Positions 1 through 8,460 of a DNA stretch of 64,000 nt are shown here, one piece after another. This stretch comes from Rugosimonospora africana (lineage in GTDB: Bacteria; Actinomycetota; Actinomycetes; Mycobacteriales; Micromonosporaceae), in the NCBI RefSeq assembly GCF_016862975.1, contig NZ_BONZ01000062.1, forward strand, positions 91,625-155,624, written 5' to 3'. The notes under the pieces were generated by a model, which ran no database searches, had not been told where the DNA came from, and worked only from the letters and a program-made list of their open reading frames with translations. Each line of letters opens with the position of its first letter. Position 1 is the first letter of the stretch. Both the position numbers and the translations under genes were made by a program.

Positions 1-486
1 TGCCATGACGCCGACCGGTACCCGCAGCGCGGCCAGGTCGGCGTCGGTCGTCCCGCGCAATGTCTCGCCCGCCAGCAGGGCGTCGACCACAGGCTCGGTG
101 GCACCCACGCCGGCCAGTTGCTCGCGGTCGAGCCGGTCGACGGACGCGTCGCCGGCGGTCGCCGGCCAGGCCAGCATCACGCCGCGTACCGATCCGGGTT
201 GTTGCGCCGCGACGCGTACGGCGGCCGAACAGCCGTTGGAGCCGGCGACCAGGAACACCGGCCGATCCGGTAGCGCGCCGGCGAGGTGCCGGGCCTCGTC
301 CGCCCAGTCGGCCGGCCGGCGCGGCCGTTCCGGGGCCAGTACCGTGAAGCCGCGCTCGCTCAGGCCGCGCACGATCCCGGGCCGGTGCCAGAACCGCTCC
401 GCGTCCGACTCACCCCACAGTCCACCGTGGACGAGGACCAGCGTGACGCCGTCGGACGAGTGGTGACGAGGGTCGATGTCCGGCAT
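1..486 (-). CDS. alpha/beta hydrolase, C-terminus cut by window edge
   Basis: Reading the minus strand from an ATG at 484-486 gives an open frame to the left edge (162 codons, no stop). The protein opens with a short strand and an LVLVHGG oxyanion-type segment near residue 16, and has AGSNG near residue 92, which fits the nucleophile elbow with Ser as nucleophile. Both are hallmarks of the alpha/beta hydrolase fold. The Asp and His of the triad would lie beyond the edge. Substrate cannot be told. The plus-strand frames over this stretch are shadows. Confidence 0.75.
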   Translation of the reverse strand, partial: MPDIDPRHHSSDGVTLVLVHGGLWGESDAERFWHRPGIVRGLSERGFTVLAPERPRRPADWADEARHLAGALPDRPVFLVAGSNGCSAAVRVAAQQPGSVRGVMLAWPATAGDASVDRLDREQLAGVGATEPVVDALLAGETLRGTTDADLAALRVPVGVMA

Positions 487-500
487 CACGCAAGGGTATC

Positions 501-600
501 CGGTCGATTGGTCCGGGTCGCCGCGTGGCGCCAGACGCGCAGCCAGAACTAGTCGGCGACTGGTCTGGGTCGTCGCGCGGTGCCAGACGCGCCGAGCCAG
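501..600. repeat. two tandem copies of a dispersed GGTCTGGGTCG repeat
   Basis: Two related copies lie head to tail at 501-546 and 552-600. Each has the core GGTCYGGGTCGYCGCG followed by CCAGACGCGC(CG)AGCCAG. Close copies occur in reverse orientation at 17921-17970 and 33738-33779. It sits between the hydrolase and the ADP-ribosylglycohydrolase. The two halves are partly complementary, so it may fold as an RNA hairpin. No coding potential is seen. Confidence 0.7.
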
Positions 601-610
601 ATTAGGTCGG

Positions 611-1585
611 TCACCCGGCCGTGAGCCGCCGCGCCGCCTCGGTGAACTCCGCTCCGAACTGAAGCACGGCAAGCCAACGGTCGGGCAGCGCGGCGGCGCC
701 GTCGCGGACTCCGAGCAGACCGCCGGCGATGGCCGCGTTGGTGTCCGTGTCGTTGCCGATCCGCACGATGTCGACCAGGACGTCGGGCAGCGGCCGGGCA
801 TCGAGCACGGCGGCCACCGCGAGGCTGAGCGAGTCGAGCACAAACCCCGCGGCATCGTCGGCGAGGAAGGTCTGTCCGGTCAGCGCGAGCATCGCCGGGC
901 GCAGTTGCCGGCCGTACGCGATGGCGTCAGCGACCGCCGGGACGCCGAGCCGGGTGGCCACCGCCCGCCCGTGCTCGACCGCCTCGTCCGGCCCGGCGCC
1001 GGCGAGCAGTGCCGCGGCCATCTCGTTGTACGCGGCGCAGGAGACGGTGGCGCGGGGGTCGTCGTGGGTGATGGCCGAGATCTCCATCGATTCCCGGATG
1101 CGGCGGTCCTCATCGGTCACCACCAGCCCGGTGGAGATGCAGCGCATCAGCGATCCGTTGCCGGCCCGCCCGGTCCCCGCGCCGGCATCGCGCGGGTCCC
1201 CGGTCAGCCGGTACCGCTGGAGCCCGGTCGCGGTGGCACCGCCGACGTCGCTGGGCCGGCTGCCGGGTTCACGTCCCGGCCAGTCGCCGCTCAGCCAGGC
1301 CAGCATGTTGTCGGCCGCCGCGCGGACCACGTCCTCGCCGGGCGCCAGGTAGGCGAGGAGGACCGCGCGGGTCAGGTCGGTGTCGTCGGTCGCGTGCCCC
1401 GGGGGCCACCCGAACGGTCCTCCGCCGACGATGTCGGTGACCCCGTCCGGGTACCGGGAGCGGATGCTCGCCCAGGACGAGAACTCCACGGTCGCGCCGA
1501 GCGCGTCACCGGCGTGTACCCCCAGGAGTCCACCCGCCACCCGGTCCCGGCGGCTGACGACGGCCCGGTTCGCTCCCTCAGTCAC
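611..1585 (-). CDS. ADP-ribosylglycohydrolase family protein
   Basis: A 324-residue ADP-ribosyl-[dinitrogenase reductase] hydrolase (DraG/ARH) family protein, which in this family removes ADP-ribose from a protein or small molecule using a two-metal centre. Visible motifs are GDALG near residue 30, the metal-binding TDDTDLT near residue 66, NGSLMR and THDDP in the middle, and GNDTDTNAAIAGG near the C-terminus. The GTG at 1585 was chosen because conserved sequence begins about 15 residues later. The frame stays open further upstream, but only as low-complexity Arg/Pro sequence. The target is unknown. Confidence 0.9.
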   Translation of the reverse strand: MTEGANRAVVSRRDRVAGGLLGVHAGDALGATVEFSSWASIRSRYPDGVTDIVGGGPFGWPPGHATDDTDLTRAVLLAYLAPGEDVVRAAADNMLAWLSGDWPGREPGSRPSDVGGATATGLQRYRLTGDPRDAGAGTGRAGNGSLMRCISTGLVVTDEDRRIRESMEISAITHDDPRATVSCAAYNEMAAALLAGAGPDEAVEHGRAVATRLGVPAVADAIAYGRQLRPAMLALTGQTFLADDAAGFVLDSLSLAVAAVLDARPLPDVLVDIVRIGNDTDTNAAIAGGLLGVRDGAAALPDRWLAVLQFGAEFTEAARRLTAG

Positions 1586-1634
1586 CGGAACATTCTCGCG
1601 TCTCCCGTGCCGCCGCGCCCGCCGCCTACCGGCC

Positions 1635-1688
1635 GCCGCCCACCGGAAACCCACCGCCCGCCGGAAGTCCGCCGCCCGCCGGAAACCC
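1635..1688. repeat. three tandem 18-bp repeats
   Basis: Three adjacent 18-bp units (1635-1652, 1653-1670, 1671-1688) of the form (G/A)CCGCCC(A/G)CCGGAA(A/G)(C/T)CC lie in the gap between the divergent ADP-ribosylglycohydrolase and the first acetyltransferase. No gene overlaps them in a convincing frame. Confidence 0.7.
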
Positions 1689-1754
1689 GGCACCGCGGAG
1701 AGCGCGCCCGAAAATCCGTTGCCGGGACCGCCGCCGGCCTGCTCGGATTGCCCG

Positions 1755-2621
1755 GTGAGTGAGATTCGACCGGTCGGGCTCGGCGAGTCCGACGCCGCGC
1801 CGCGACCTGTACCAGTTCCCGACGAGCGAACCATGCTCGCCGCCTTCGATCGGCAGGTACGGCGCGATCCCCAGCCCGACGGGCCCGGCGACCGGATCGA
1901 GCGCGAGGGCGGCGTCGTACGGGTCGTGTCCGACGGCGGCGGCTGGTCCGGAGTCGTCTGGTCCGACCTCGACGAGGGCGGCGCACCGGCCGCCATCGCC
2001 GCGCAGATCGCCCGGTTCGCTCCGCTGCGCGGGCCGTGGGAGTGGAAGCACTACTCCTACGACCGGCCGGCCGACCTTCCCGAGCGCCTGAGCGCGGCGG
2101 GATTCGTTCCGGAGCCGGTCGAGTCCCTGCTGATCGCGGACGTCGCCGCGCTCACCCTGGACGCGACGCCACCGGCCGGCGTGCGGCTCGTACCGGTGAC
2201 CGACCGCGCGGGGATCGACCTGCTGGTACGGGTACACGAGGAGGTCTTCGGGGGCGACCACACCGCGGTCGGGGACGCCATCCTCGCCCGGTTGGCGGAG
2301 CGGCCCGGCACGGTCGCGGCGGTGGTCGCGATGGCCGGCGAGACCCCGATCGCCGCAGGGCGCGTCGACTTCTCCACCGGTACCGAGTTCGCCAGCCTGT
2401 GGGGCGGCGGCACACTGCCGGCGTGGCGGGGCCGGGGCGTGTTCCGTGCGCTGGTCGCGCACCGGGTGGCTCTCGCCGAGGCCGCCGGGTACCGGTACAT
2501 CCAGGTCGACGCGTCCGCGGCCAGCCAGCCGATCCTGCGGCGCCTCGGCTTCCGGCAGGTCGCCCAGACGACCCCGTTCGTATACCAGGGAGCCCGAGAG
2601 CCTGCTGGCAAACCCGGCTGA
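1755..2621 (+). CDS. GNAT family N-acetyltransferase
   Basis: A 288-residue protein. The C-terminal half (about 135-285) is a GNAT domain: the acetyl-CoA binding motif is seen as LPAWRGRGVFRALV, followed by IQVDASAASQPILRRLGF, typical of motif B. The N-terminal 130 residues are less conserved, as in many two-part actinobacterial GNATs. GTG at 1755 is the start; the frame is open upstream but covers the 18-bp repeats. The last eight codons and the stop come from the left arm of an inverted repeat (2597-2614), so the native C-terminus may have been changed by that element. Acceptor substrate unknown. Confidence 0.85.
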   Translation: MSEIRPVGLGESDAAPRPVPVPDERTMLAAFDRQVRRDPQPDGPGDRIEREGGVVRVVSDGGGWSGVVWSDLDEGGAPAAIAAQIARFAPLRGPWEWKHYSYDRPADLPERLSAAGFVPEPVESLLIADVAALTLDATPPAGVRLVPVTDRAGIDLLVRVHEEVFGGDHTAVGDAILARLAERPGTVAAVVAMAGETPIAAGRVDFSTGTEFASLWGGGTLPAWRGRGVFRALVAHRVALAEAAGYRYIQVDASAASQPILRRLGFRQVAQTTPFVYQGAREPAGKPG

Positions 2622-2732
2622 CCGGCTGCGCCGCGCCCAGGCGGCGTGGTCGGCCCGCCAGGGGGCGTCCGGCAAAGCGGAGGTTTGCCCGGATACCGGC
2701 TGCGCCCGGCCAGAGGTTTGCCAGCAGGCTCT
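2597..2732. repeat. 136-bp element bounded by perfect 18-bp inverted repeats
   Basis: The 18 bases at 2597-2614 (AGAGCCTGCTGGCAAACC) are exactly the reverse complement of 2715-2732. The interior carries further AGGTTTGC and GGCTGCGCC repeats, so much of it could fold as one branched hairpin. It overlaps the 3' end of the acetyltransferase. It has no transposase and no obvious target-site duplication. Confidence 0.8.
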
Positions 2733-2759
2733 GACTACGCCGTCGGGCGTACGCGGCGC

Positions 2760-2818
2760 GCCGGCGGGTGCCTCCCGCCAGACGACACGCCGCCGGCGGG
2801 TGCCTCCCTCCAGGCGAC
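2760..2818. repeat. 27-bp direct repeat, two copies
   Basis: Copies at 2760-2786 and 2792-2818 (GCCGGCGGGTGCCTCCC then YCCAGRCGAC), period 32 bp, upstream of the membrane protein at 2853. Together with the inverted-repeat element this fills the 230-bp gap before that gene. Confidence 0.65.
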
Positions 2819-2852
2819 GCGCCGGGGGAGCCGAGCTGCCGACAATCGACGC

Positions 2853-3875
2853 ATGGCATCGACCAGACCGGAGACCAACCGGGAGACCGGACCGGAGACC
2901 AGGCCACAGACCGGGTCGGAGACCGGGCGGGACACGGTACGGCGCGCGCTGGGCCGGATCTGGAGCGCGGACCTGCCCGTCGCGCGCGTCGCGTACGTCA
3001 CCGCCGCCGCGGTGTTCACCAGCGGCCTGGTACACCTGGGTGTCCTGCTCGTCTCCGGCGGCTCCTGGGAGGGGCCGCTGTCGATGCGCAAAGCGATGAC
3101 GTTCGGCCTGTCGTTCGGGCTGACTCTGGCGACCGTGGTGTGGGCGACCTCGTTCCTCACCATGCCTCGCCGGAGCAGGGGCTGGCTGCTGGGCGCGTTC
3201 ACCGTGGTCTGCGTGGTGGAGCCGGCGCTGGTCACCATGCAGGCGTGGCGCGGGGTTCCCTCGCACTTCAACTTCGAGACCGGATTCGACACCGCGGTCT
3301 CGATGAGCCTGGCCATCGGTGGCGCGGTCATCATTCTCACCGCCGTCGGGTTCACCGTCGCGGCGATGGTCGGTGGCGCGGCGATGGCCAGAAGCATGCG
3401 GGTGGCGGTGCGGTTCGGATTCGTCATCCTGCTGGTGGCGCTCGCGACCGGTGCCGTGATGATCGCGCGGGGTGTGGCACAGGCGCGCACCGGTCACGCC
3501 CAGGTCGCCTACACCACGGCCGGCGCGTTGAAGCCGCTGCACGCGGTGGCGATGCACGCGATCCTGGTGGTACCGGGGCTGGCCTGGCTGCTGCGGTTCA
3601 CGAACTGGAGCGAGGCGCGACGGGTCCGTCTGGTGTGGACCGCCATCGCGAGCTACGCGGTGCTGACGGTCGTGGTGGGCGTCGAGGTGTTCGCCGGGAT
3701 CTCGCCGCTGAACGCCCCGCCGGTACCGGCCGCGCTGTCTCTGGTCGCCGTGGTGGCCCTGGCCTGTATCGGCGGTGTCGCGCTGTCCGCGGTACTGCGC
3801 GAGTCGCGCCGCCGTACCGGCGTGCCGGCTGGCGCGTCCCCCGGCGACGAGCAGCCGGTGCGCGAGATTGGTTGA
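2853..3875 (+). CDS. multi-pass membrane protein of unknown function
   Basis: A 340-residue protein. A polar, Thr/Glu/Gly-rich N-terminus of about 45 residues is followed by about seven or eight hydrophobic stretches. Between them is the segment PSHFNFETGFD, in a loop after the third helix. I do not recognise a family with confidence. There are no binding or catalytic motifs I can name, and no partner gene is adjacent in an operon. ATG at 2853 was chosen over an upstream frame that runs through the repeats. Confidence 0.8.
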   Translation: MASTRPETNRETGPETRPQTGSETGRDTVRRALGRIWSADLPVARVAYVTAAAVFTSGLVHLGVLLVSGGSWEGPLSMRKAMTFGLSFGLTLATVVWATSFLTMPRRSRGWLLGAFTVVCVVEPALVTMQAWRGVPSHFNFETGFDTAVSMSLAIGGAVIILTAVGFTVAAMVGGAAMARSMRVAVRFGFVILLVALATGAVMIARGVAQARTGHAQVAYTTAGALKPLHAVAMHAILVVPGLAWLLRFTNWSEARRVRLVWTAIASYAVLTVVVGVEVFAGISPLNAPPVPAALSLVAVVALACIGGVALSAVLRESRRRTGVPAGASPGDEQPVREIG

Positions 3876-3917
3876 CTCACGGGGCGGTCGGCGCTGTGCG
3901 CGCGATAGCGTCGGAGC

Positions 3918-4313
3918 ATGACGGTCGTTCTGGACGAGAAAACCCGCAAGCTATTGGACGATAAGAACTTCGGGATCGTGGCAACCCTCGGCCCCGATGG
4001 GGCGCCGCACTCCGCCGTCGTATGGGTGGCGCGCGAGGAGGATACGGTGCTGTTCAGCACGCTGGACACCCGCCAGAAGGCACGCAACCTGGCCCGCGAT
4101 TCCCGGATCAGCGTCAGTGTCTTCGCCGCCGACAACCCTTACCAGTCGGTGGAGATCCGCGGGGTCGCGGAACTCGTGGACGACCCGGAGAAGTCTCTGC
4201 CCATGCGACTGTCCCGCAAGTATCTGGGCATCGACCCACCGGCGGAGTCGCCGGACGAGCGCCGGCTGATCGTCCGGATCCACCCGACGAAGGTCATCTC
4301 GTTCTCGGCGTGA
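3918..4313 (+). CDS. PPOX-class F420/FMN-dependent oxidoreductase
   Basis: A 131-residue split-barrel flavin/deazaflavin protein of the pyridoxamine 5'-phosphate oxidase-like class, close in layout to mycobacterial Rv1155-type F420-dependent reductases. Seen in sequence: FGIVATLGPDGAPHSAVVW at the N-terminus, then TRQKARNLARD and a VEIRGVAEL strand, all characteristic of this fold. The protein probably acts as a homodimer in the cytosol. The reaction cannot be specified. It is followed closely by the GNAT gene. Confidence 0.85.
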   Translation: MTVVLDEKTRKLLDDKNFGIVATLGPDGAPHSAVVWVAREEDTVLFSTLDTRQKARNLARDSRISVSVFAADNPYQSVEIRGVAELVDDPEKSLPMRLSRKYLGIDPPAESPDERRLIVRIHPTKVISFSA

Positions 4314-4341
4314 GTCCCGGCTCTCGGCGCACAATGGTGTG

Positions 4342-4821
4342 ATGGATCTTCAGCTGCGCCCGGCACGAGCCGATGAGGCGGACCTGCTCGGTCCGCTGGC
4401 ACTGCGGTCGAAGGCGCACTGGGGGTACACCCAGGACTTCCTCGACGTGTGCCGGTCGGAGTTCACGTACCCGTCGGCGGAGGTGGAGGCCCGGCGCATC
4501 GTGGTGGCCGAGTCGGCCGGCCGGCTCGTCGGGTTCTACAGCCTCGATGGCGAGCCGCCCCGGGGGGAACTCGGCAACCTGTGGGTCGAGCCGGACGCGA
4601 TCGGCACCGGGATCGGCCGCCGCCTGTGGCAGCACGTGATGCGGGCGGCCCGCGAGGCCGGCTTCACCGCGCTGCGTATCGACGCCGACCCGCACGCGGA
4701 AGGGTTCTACCTCGCGATGGGGGCCGAGCGGGTGGGGGAGACGCCGTCGGGGTCCATTCCCGGGCGCATGCTGCCACTGCTGGAGGTCGAGGTCGCGCCG
4801 CCGGTACCGCGGGCGACCTGA
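4342..4821 (+). CDS. GNAT family N-acetyltransferase
   Basis: A 159-residue single-domain GNAT enzyme. The N-terminus LRPARADEADLL is the usual first strand. VEPDAIGTGIGRRLW near residue 85 is the acetyl-CoA loop, and DADPHAEGFYLAMGAERVGE is the typical C-terminal strand-helix region. ATG at 4342 was chosen; a GTG one codon upstream is in frame. Substrate unknown. Confidence 0.9.
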   Translation: MDLQLRPARADEADLLGPLALRSKAHWGYTQDFLDVCRSEFTYPSAEVEARRIVVAESAGRLVGFYSLDGEPPRGELGNLWVEPDAIGTGIGRRLWQHVMRAAREAGFTALRIDADPHAEGFYLAMGAERVGETPSGSIPGRMLPLLEVEVAPPVPRAT

Positions 4822-4827
4822 GTCGGC

Positions 4828-5967
4828 TCAGCCGGCGGTCGCCGCGTCGCGGTGGTGGTCCAGCCGCGCGTGCTGGACCTGATCCTGGCCGTACGGGTCG
4901 GCGTGCACCAGCGCCGCGGTCAGCCGCGGTACGGCGTGGATCAGCCGGTGCTCCGCGTCCACCGCGATGGCGTGCGCCCGGGCGACGGTGAGGTCGGCGT
5001 CGACGATGATTTCGCACTCGGCGCGCAACTGGTGCCCGATCCACCGCAGGTGTACGGCGCCGACGCCGATGACGCCGGAGGTCTCCCGCAGGGTGGCCTC
5101 GACGGTGTCGACCAGTGCCGGGTCCACGGCGTCCATGAGCCGGCGGTACACCTCGCGGGCGGCACCGTTGAGCACGAACAGGATCGCCACCGTGATGAGT
5201 AGGCCGACGACCGGGTCGGCCCAGCGCCAGCCGATCGCGACGCCGCCCGCGCCGAGCAGCACGGCGAGGGAGGTGAACCCGTCGGTACGGGCGTGCAGCC
5301 CGTCCGCGACCAGAGCCGCCGAGCCGATGCGCCGCCCGACGCCGATCCGGTACCGGGCGACAATCTCGTTGCCGGCGAACCCGATGGCGGCCGCGGCGGC
5401 CACGTACGGCAGGTGCGACACGGTGGCCGGGTACAGCAGGCGCCGGATGGCCTCGAAACCGGCCAGGGCGGACGAGGCGGCGATGACCGTGACGATCGCG
5501 ATGCCGGCCAGATCCTCGGCCCGGCCGAACCCGTAGGTGTACCGCCGGGTCGCCACCCGGCGGCCGAGGATGAAGGCGATGCCCAGCGGTACCGCGGTCA
5601 GGGCGTCGGCGACGTTGTGCAGGGTGTCGCCGAGCAGCGCCACCGAACCAGACAGCGCGGTGATGACGGCCTGCAGCACCGCGGTGCCGCCGAGTACGGC
5701 CAGCGAGATCCACAGTGCGCGCAACCCGTCGCGGCTGGCCTCCATCGCCGAGTCGACCTTGTCCGCCGCGTCGTGGGAGTGCGGCGTGACCACGTGGCGG
5801 GCCTTGTGCCACAAGGCACCCAGCCCACCGTCCGGCGGGTGGTCGTGACCGTGTCGGTGGTCGTGACCGTGGCCGTCGTGTGCGTCGTGGTCGTGTGCGT
5901 GGTGGGAGCCCTCGCGGCCGGAGGAGTGTCCGTGATGGTCGTCGTGGTGGCTGTGTTCACTGTTCAC
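4828..5967 (-). CDS. cation diffusion facilitator transporter
   Basis: A 379-residue CDF family divalent metal/proton antiporter (Zn2+ or similar) of the plasma membrane. The first 50 residues are extremely His/Asp-rich, a likely metal buffer. Six hydrophobic segments follow, with the paired metal-site motifs LHNVAD in TM2 and LHARTD in TM5. The C-terminal about 90 residues form the cytosolic ferredoxin-like domain. GTG at 5967 was taken because it begins just before the His-rich region; the frame continues open to 6042. No metal-responsive regulator is adjacent. Confidence 0.9.
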   Translation of the reverse strand: MNSEHSHHDDHHGHSSGREGSHHAHDHDAHDGHGHDHRHGHDHPPDGGLGALWHKARHVVTPHSHDAADKVDSAMEASRDGLRALWISLAVLGGTAVLQAVITALSGSVALLGDTLHNVADALTAVPLGIAFILGRRVATRRYTYGFGRAEDLAGIAIVTVIAASSALAGFEAIRRLLYPATVSHLPYVAAAAAIGFAGNEIVARYRIGVGRRIGSAALVADGLHARTDGFTSLAVLLGAGGVAIGWRWADPVVGLLITVAILFVLNGAAREVYRRLMDAVDPALVDTVEATLRETSGVIGVGAVHLRWIGHQLRAECEIIVDADLTVARAHAIAVDAEHRLIHAVPRLTAALVHADPYGQDQVQHARLDHHRDAATAG

Positions 5968-6084
5968 GGGCCGGTTCTCCACTGGGTGTCGACACTCGCG
6001 CCTGCTGGCATGATATGTCCGGCTGCCGTGCGCCACCGACATCCGCCGGAAACGAGTCGTCGAGGCGGACAGCCTCTGGCGCCG

Positions 6085-6726
6085 CTACGCCGACATCCCG
6101 TGCCGCCGGGCGTAGTCGATGGCGCCCGGGCGATCTTCGGCTCCGGTCTTCGTGAAGATCCGGTTGATGTGCGACTTCACCGTCGCGGGCTCGATGCGCA
6201 GCCGGGTGGCGATCGCGTGGTTGGACAGGCCGGCGGCGATCAGAGCGAGTACCTCGGCTTCCCGGGTCGTGAGCCCGTCGGGCAGCTCGGCGGGGACCTG
6301 CCCGATCCGGGCGGCCCTGACCAGGCGCTCCTGGACGGTGGGGTCGAGCGCGCCGAGGCCAGCCGCCGCGGCGGTGACCGCCTGGCCGATCTCCGCTCGT
6401 CCGGCGTTCTTCGTCAGGTACCCGCGGGCGCCCGCGGCGAGGGCCGCCAGCACGGAGCCGTCGTCGGCGTAACTGGTCAGGATCACCACCGCGGTAGCGG
6501 GGTGGTCGGCGCTGAGCTGGGCGGTGGTGGCGATGCCGTCCATGCCCGGCATGCGCAGATCGAGGAGGACGACATCGGGGCGATGCCGGGCCACCGCGGC
6601 CAGGGCGGCAGGTCCGTCGGCGGCTTCGGCCACCACCTCGATCCCTGGCAGCAGGCCGAGCAGCGCGACCAGGCCCTCGCGTACGGCGGCCTGATCGTCG
6701 GCCACGACCACCCGTACGGCGCTCAC
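6085..6726 (-). CDS. NarL/FixJ family response regulator
   Basis: A 213-residue two-component response regulator. Receiver domain 1-120 has acidic residues at 10-11 and the phosphoacceptor Asp56 in VVLLDLRMPGMDG. The C-terminal LuxR-type HTH includes LTTREAEVLALIAAG and SNHAIATRL. It is translationally coupled to the upstream kinase (GTGA overlap at 6723-6726), so the two form one operon. Targets unknown. Confidence 0.95.
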   Translation of the reverse strand: MSAVRVVVADDQAAVREGLVALLGLLPGIEVVAEAADGPAALAAVARHRPDVVLLDLRMPGMDGIATTAQLSADHPATAVVILTSYADDGSVLAALAAGARGYLTKNAGRAEIGQAVTAAAAGLGALDPTVQERLVRAARIGQVPAELPDGLTTREAEVLALIAAGLSNHAIATRLRIEPATVKSHINRIFTKTGAEDRPGAIDYARRHGMSA

Positions 6727-7766
6727 GCCGGCACCTGAGCCTCGACGCGCCAGCGACCGCCGGCCGCGCCGGTGGCGAGGGTACCCCCGATACGGGTGAT
6801 TCGTTCGCGCATGACCGGCAGGCCCTGCCCGCCGCTGACCACGTCTGCACCTCCGGCGGTGGCGTTGTCGACCGTGACCGTCAACCTGTCCGGCAGATAG
6901 GAGAGGATCACCTCGGCGTGGCCACCGGGGGCGTGTTTGCTCGCGTTGGTCAGCGCCTCCTGGAGGAGGCGGTAGACCGCCATCCCGGTCGCGGCCGACA
7001 GCGGCCGCGGCTTGCCATGCACCGTGAGGCCCACGGCCATCCCGGACGCGTCGATGAGGTTCCTCACCAGATCGTGGACGCCGACCGCGCCGTCGCGCAG
7101 GGTACGCACCGCGGCCACGGTCTCCTCCTGGCCGCTGCGGGTCAGCCGGGCGGCCCTGGTCAGGTGAGCGAGCGCACGCTCGCGGTCGTCGGCCGTGTCC
7201 AGAGCCGCGGACGCGGCCTCAATCTGCAGGGACAGTGCGCTCAGCGAGTGGCCGAGGATGTCGTGCAGCTCCGCGGCGATGCGGCCGCGCTCGGCCAGCG
7301 TCGCGGCGCGGGCGTGGTCACGCCGGCTGGTACCGACGACATAGGCGACCCCGGTGACAGCGGCGAGCGTGGCGAGCAGGTCGCCTCGGCCGAGTAGGTA
7401 CCCGGCGACCAGGATGGCGCAGCACGCACCCGCCAGCGGCAGGCCGATCCGGGCCGGCCGCGTCGCGCCAGCGTCCAGGCAGGCGAACACGGTGAACCAG
7501 CACACGGCGGGCGCCGGGTGCACGAACAGCAGGACACTGCCGGCCAAACCCGTCCAACAGACGAATACGGTCACCACGGGGGACGTCCCGAGGGGGCCGG
7601 CGAGCGCCCAGCCGATCCACCCCAGCGCGGTGACAGCGAGCACGATCGCGGTCGTCAACAGGTGACCGTGGAGCCCGACGATCCCCGAATGCGTGGTTTC
7701 GCCCCACAAGACGAACGCCAGCCCGGCAATAGCCGCGATTCTCAGGAAGCCTTGCCTGACAAGCAT
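6723..7766 (-). CDS. sensor histidine kinase, HisKA_3 type
   Basis: A 347-residue membrane kinase. About five hydrophobic segments in the first 150 residues form a sensor with no extracellular domain, as in LiaS/DesK-like enzymes. The dimerisation helix carries ELHDILGHSLS with the phospho-His. The ATP-binding domain has the N-box LLQEALTNASKHAPGG and a GGQGLPVMRERI G-box. ATG at 7766 lies in the left arm of an inverted repeat. It phosphorylates the regulator encoded directly downstream. Confidence 0.95.
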   Translation of the reverse strand: MLVRQGFLRIAAIAGLAFVLWGETTHSGIVGLHGHLLTTAIVLAVTALGWIGWALAGPLGTSPVVTVFVCWTGLAGSVLLFVHPAPAVCWFTVFACLDAGATRPARIGLPLAGACCAILVAGYLLGRGDLLATLAAVTGVAYVVGTSRRDHARAATLAERGRIAAELHDILGHSLSALSLQIEAASAALDTADDRERALAHLTRAARLTRSGQEETVAAVRTLRDGAVGVHDLVRNLIDASGMAVGLTVHGKPRPLSAATGMAVYRLLQEALTNASKHAPGGHAEVILSYLPDRLTVTVDNATAGGADVVSGGQGLPVMRERITRIGGTLATGAAGGRWRVEAQVPA

Positions 7767-7806
7767 GATGATCCCGTGGTACTTCGTGGTCGGTACGGAT
7801 CATCAT
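7765..7806. promoter_or_regulatory. 10-bp inverted repeat at the kinase start, candidate operator
   Basis: ATGATGATCC (7765-7774) and GGATCATCAT (7797-7806) are perfect inverted repeats 22 bp apart in the 112-bp gap between the kinase and the divergent membrane protein gene. The position suits autoregulation by the neighbouring response regulator, which is inference. Confidence 0.4.
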
Positions 7807-7878
7807 CGTGGCGTACACCCAAAGTTCCGTCCAGCGGGTTGAGGATCCCCAACTCGTCCGCCCCCTACGGTCGCTTCC

Positions 7879-8397
7879 ATGTCGACCGCGCTTACCCTTG
7901 CCAACCTCGCCATCGTCGCCGTCCTGTTGGCCCGGGACTGGGGCCACCGACGGGTGACCCTGTTCGCTCTGCTGCGGCCGCTGGTGCTGTCCGCGGTCGT
8001 CATTCCGTTCGTGATGCCGGGGTGGGACCTCACCGGCAACGGGCTGCTCCTGGAGTTGGCGACCGTCGTGGCCGGTGCCGCGTTGGGCGTGTTCGCGTGC
8101 CTGTTCATGCGGGTGAGCGTCGACGCGAACGGCCAGTCGTGGACCGACGCGGGGTGGGCGTACGCGCTCGTCTGGCTCGCGATCGCCGCCGCCCGGCAGG
8201 CGTTCATCTACGGGTGTCAGCACTGGTTCACCCGTGACCTCGGCATGTTCCTCGTCGACAACCGCATCAGCGTCAACGCGTTCGCTGACGCGATCATGCT
8301 GCTCACACTGACGACCGTGGTCGCGAACCGCGCGGCGATCCTGATCCGGGGTCGCCTGGCCGCGAACCCCCGGTCGGTCGCTGTGGCGGCCGGCTGA
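7879..8397 (+). CDS. small multi-pass membrane protein
   Basis: A 172-residue protein with about five hydrophobic segments and short loops, transcribed divergently from the two-component operon. I do not recognise the family. Divergent small membrane proteins are commonly targets of HisKA_3/NarL systems, so this could be the main output gene, but that rests on position only. Confidence 0.75.
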   Translation: MSTALTLANLAIVAVLLARDWGHRRVTLFALLRPLVLSAVVIPFVMPGWDLTGNGLLLELATVVAGAALGVFACLFMRVSVDANGQSWTDAGWAYALVWLAIAAARQAFIYGCQHWFTRDLGMFLVDNRISVNAFADAIMLLTLTTVVANRAAILIRGRLAANPRSVAVAAG

Positions 8398-8460
8398 GCG
8401 CCCCGCGGGGTACTGTCACGACCGTATGCCGAGATGTTTCGAGGTTCCGGAGGTCGTGGG

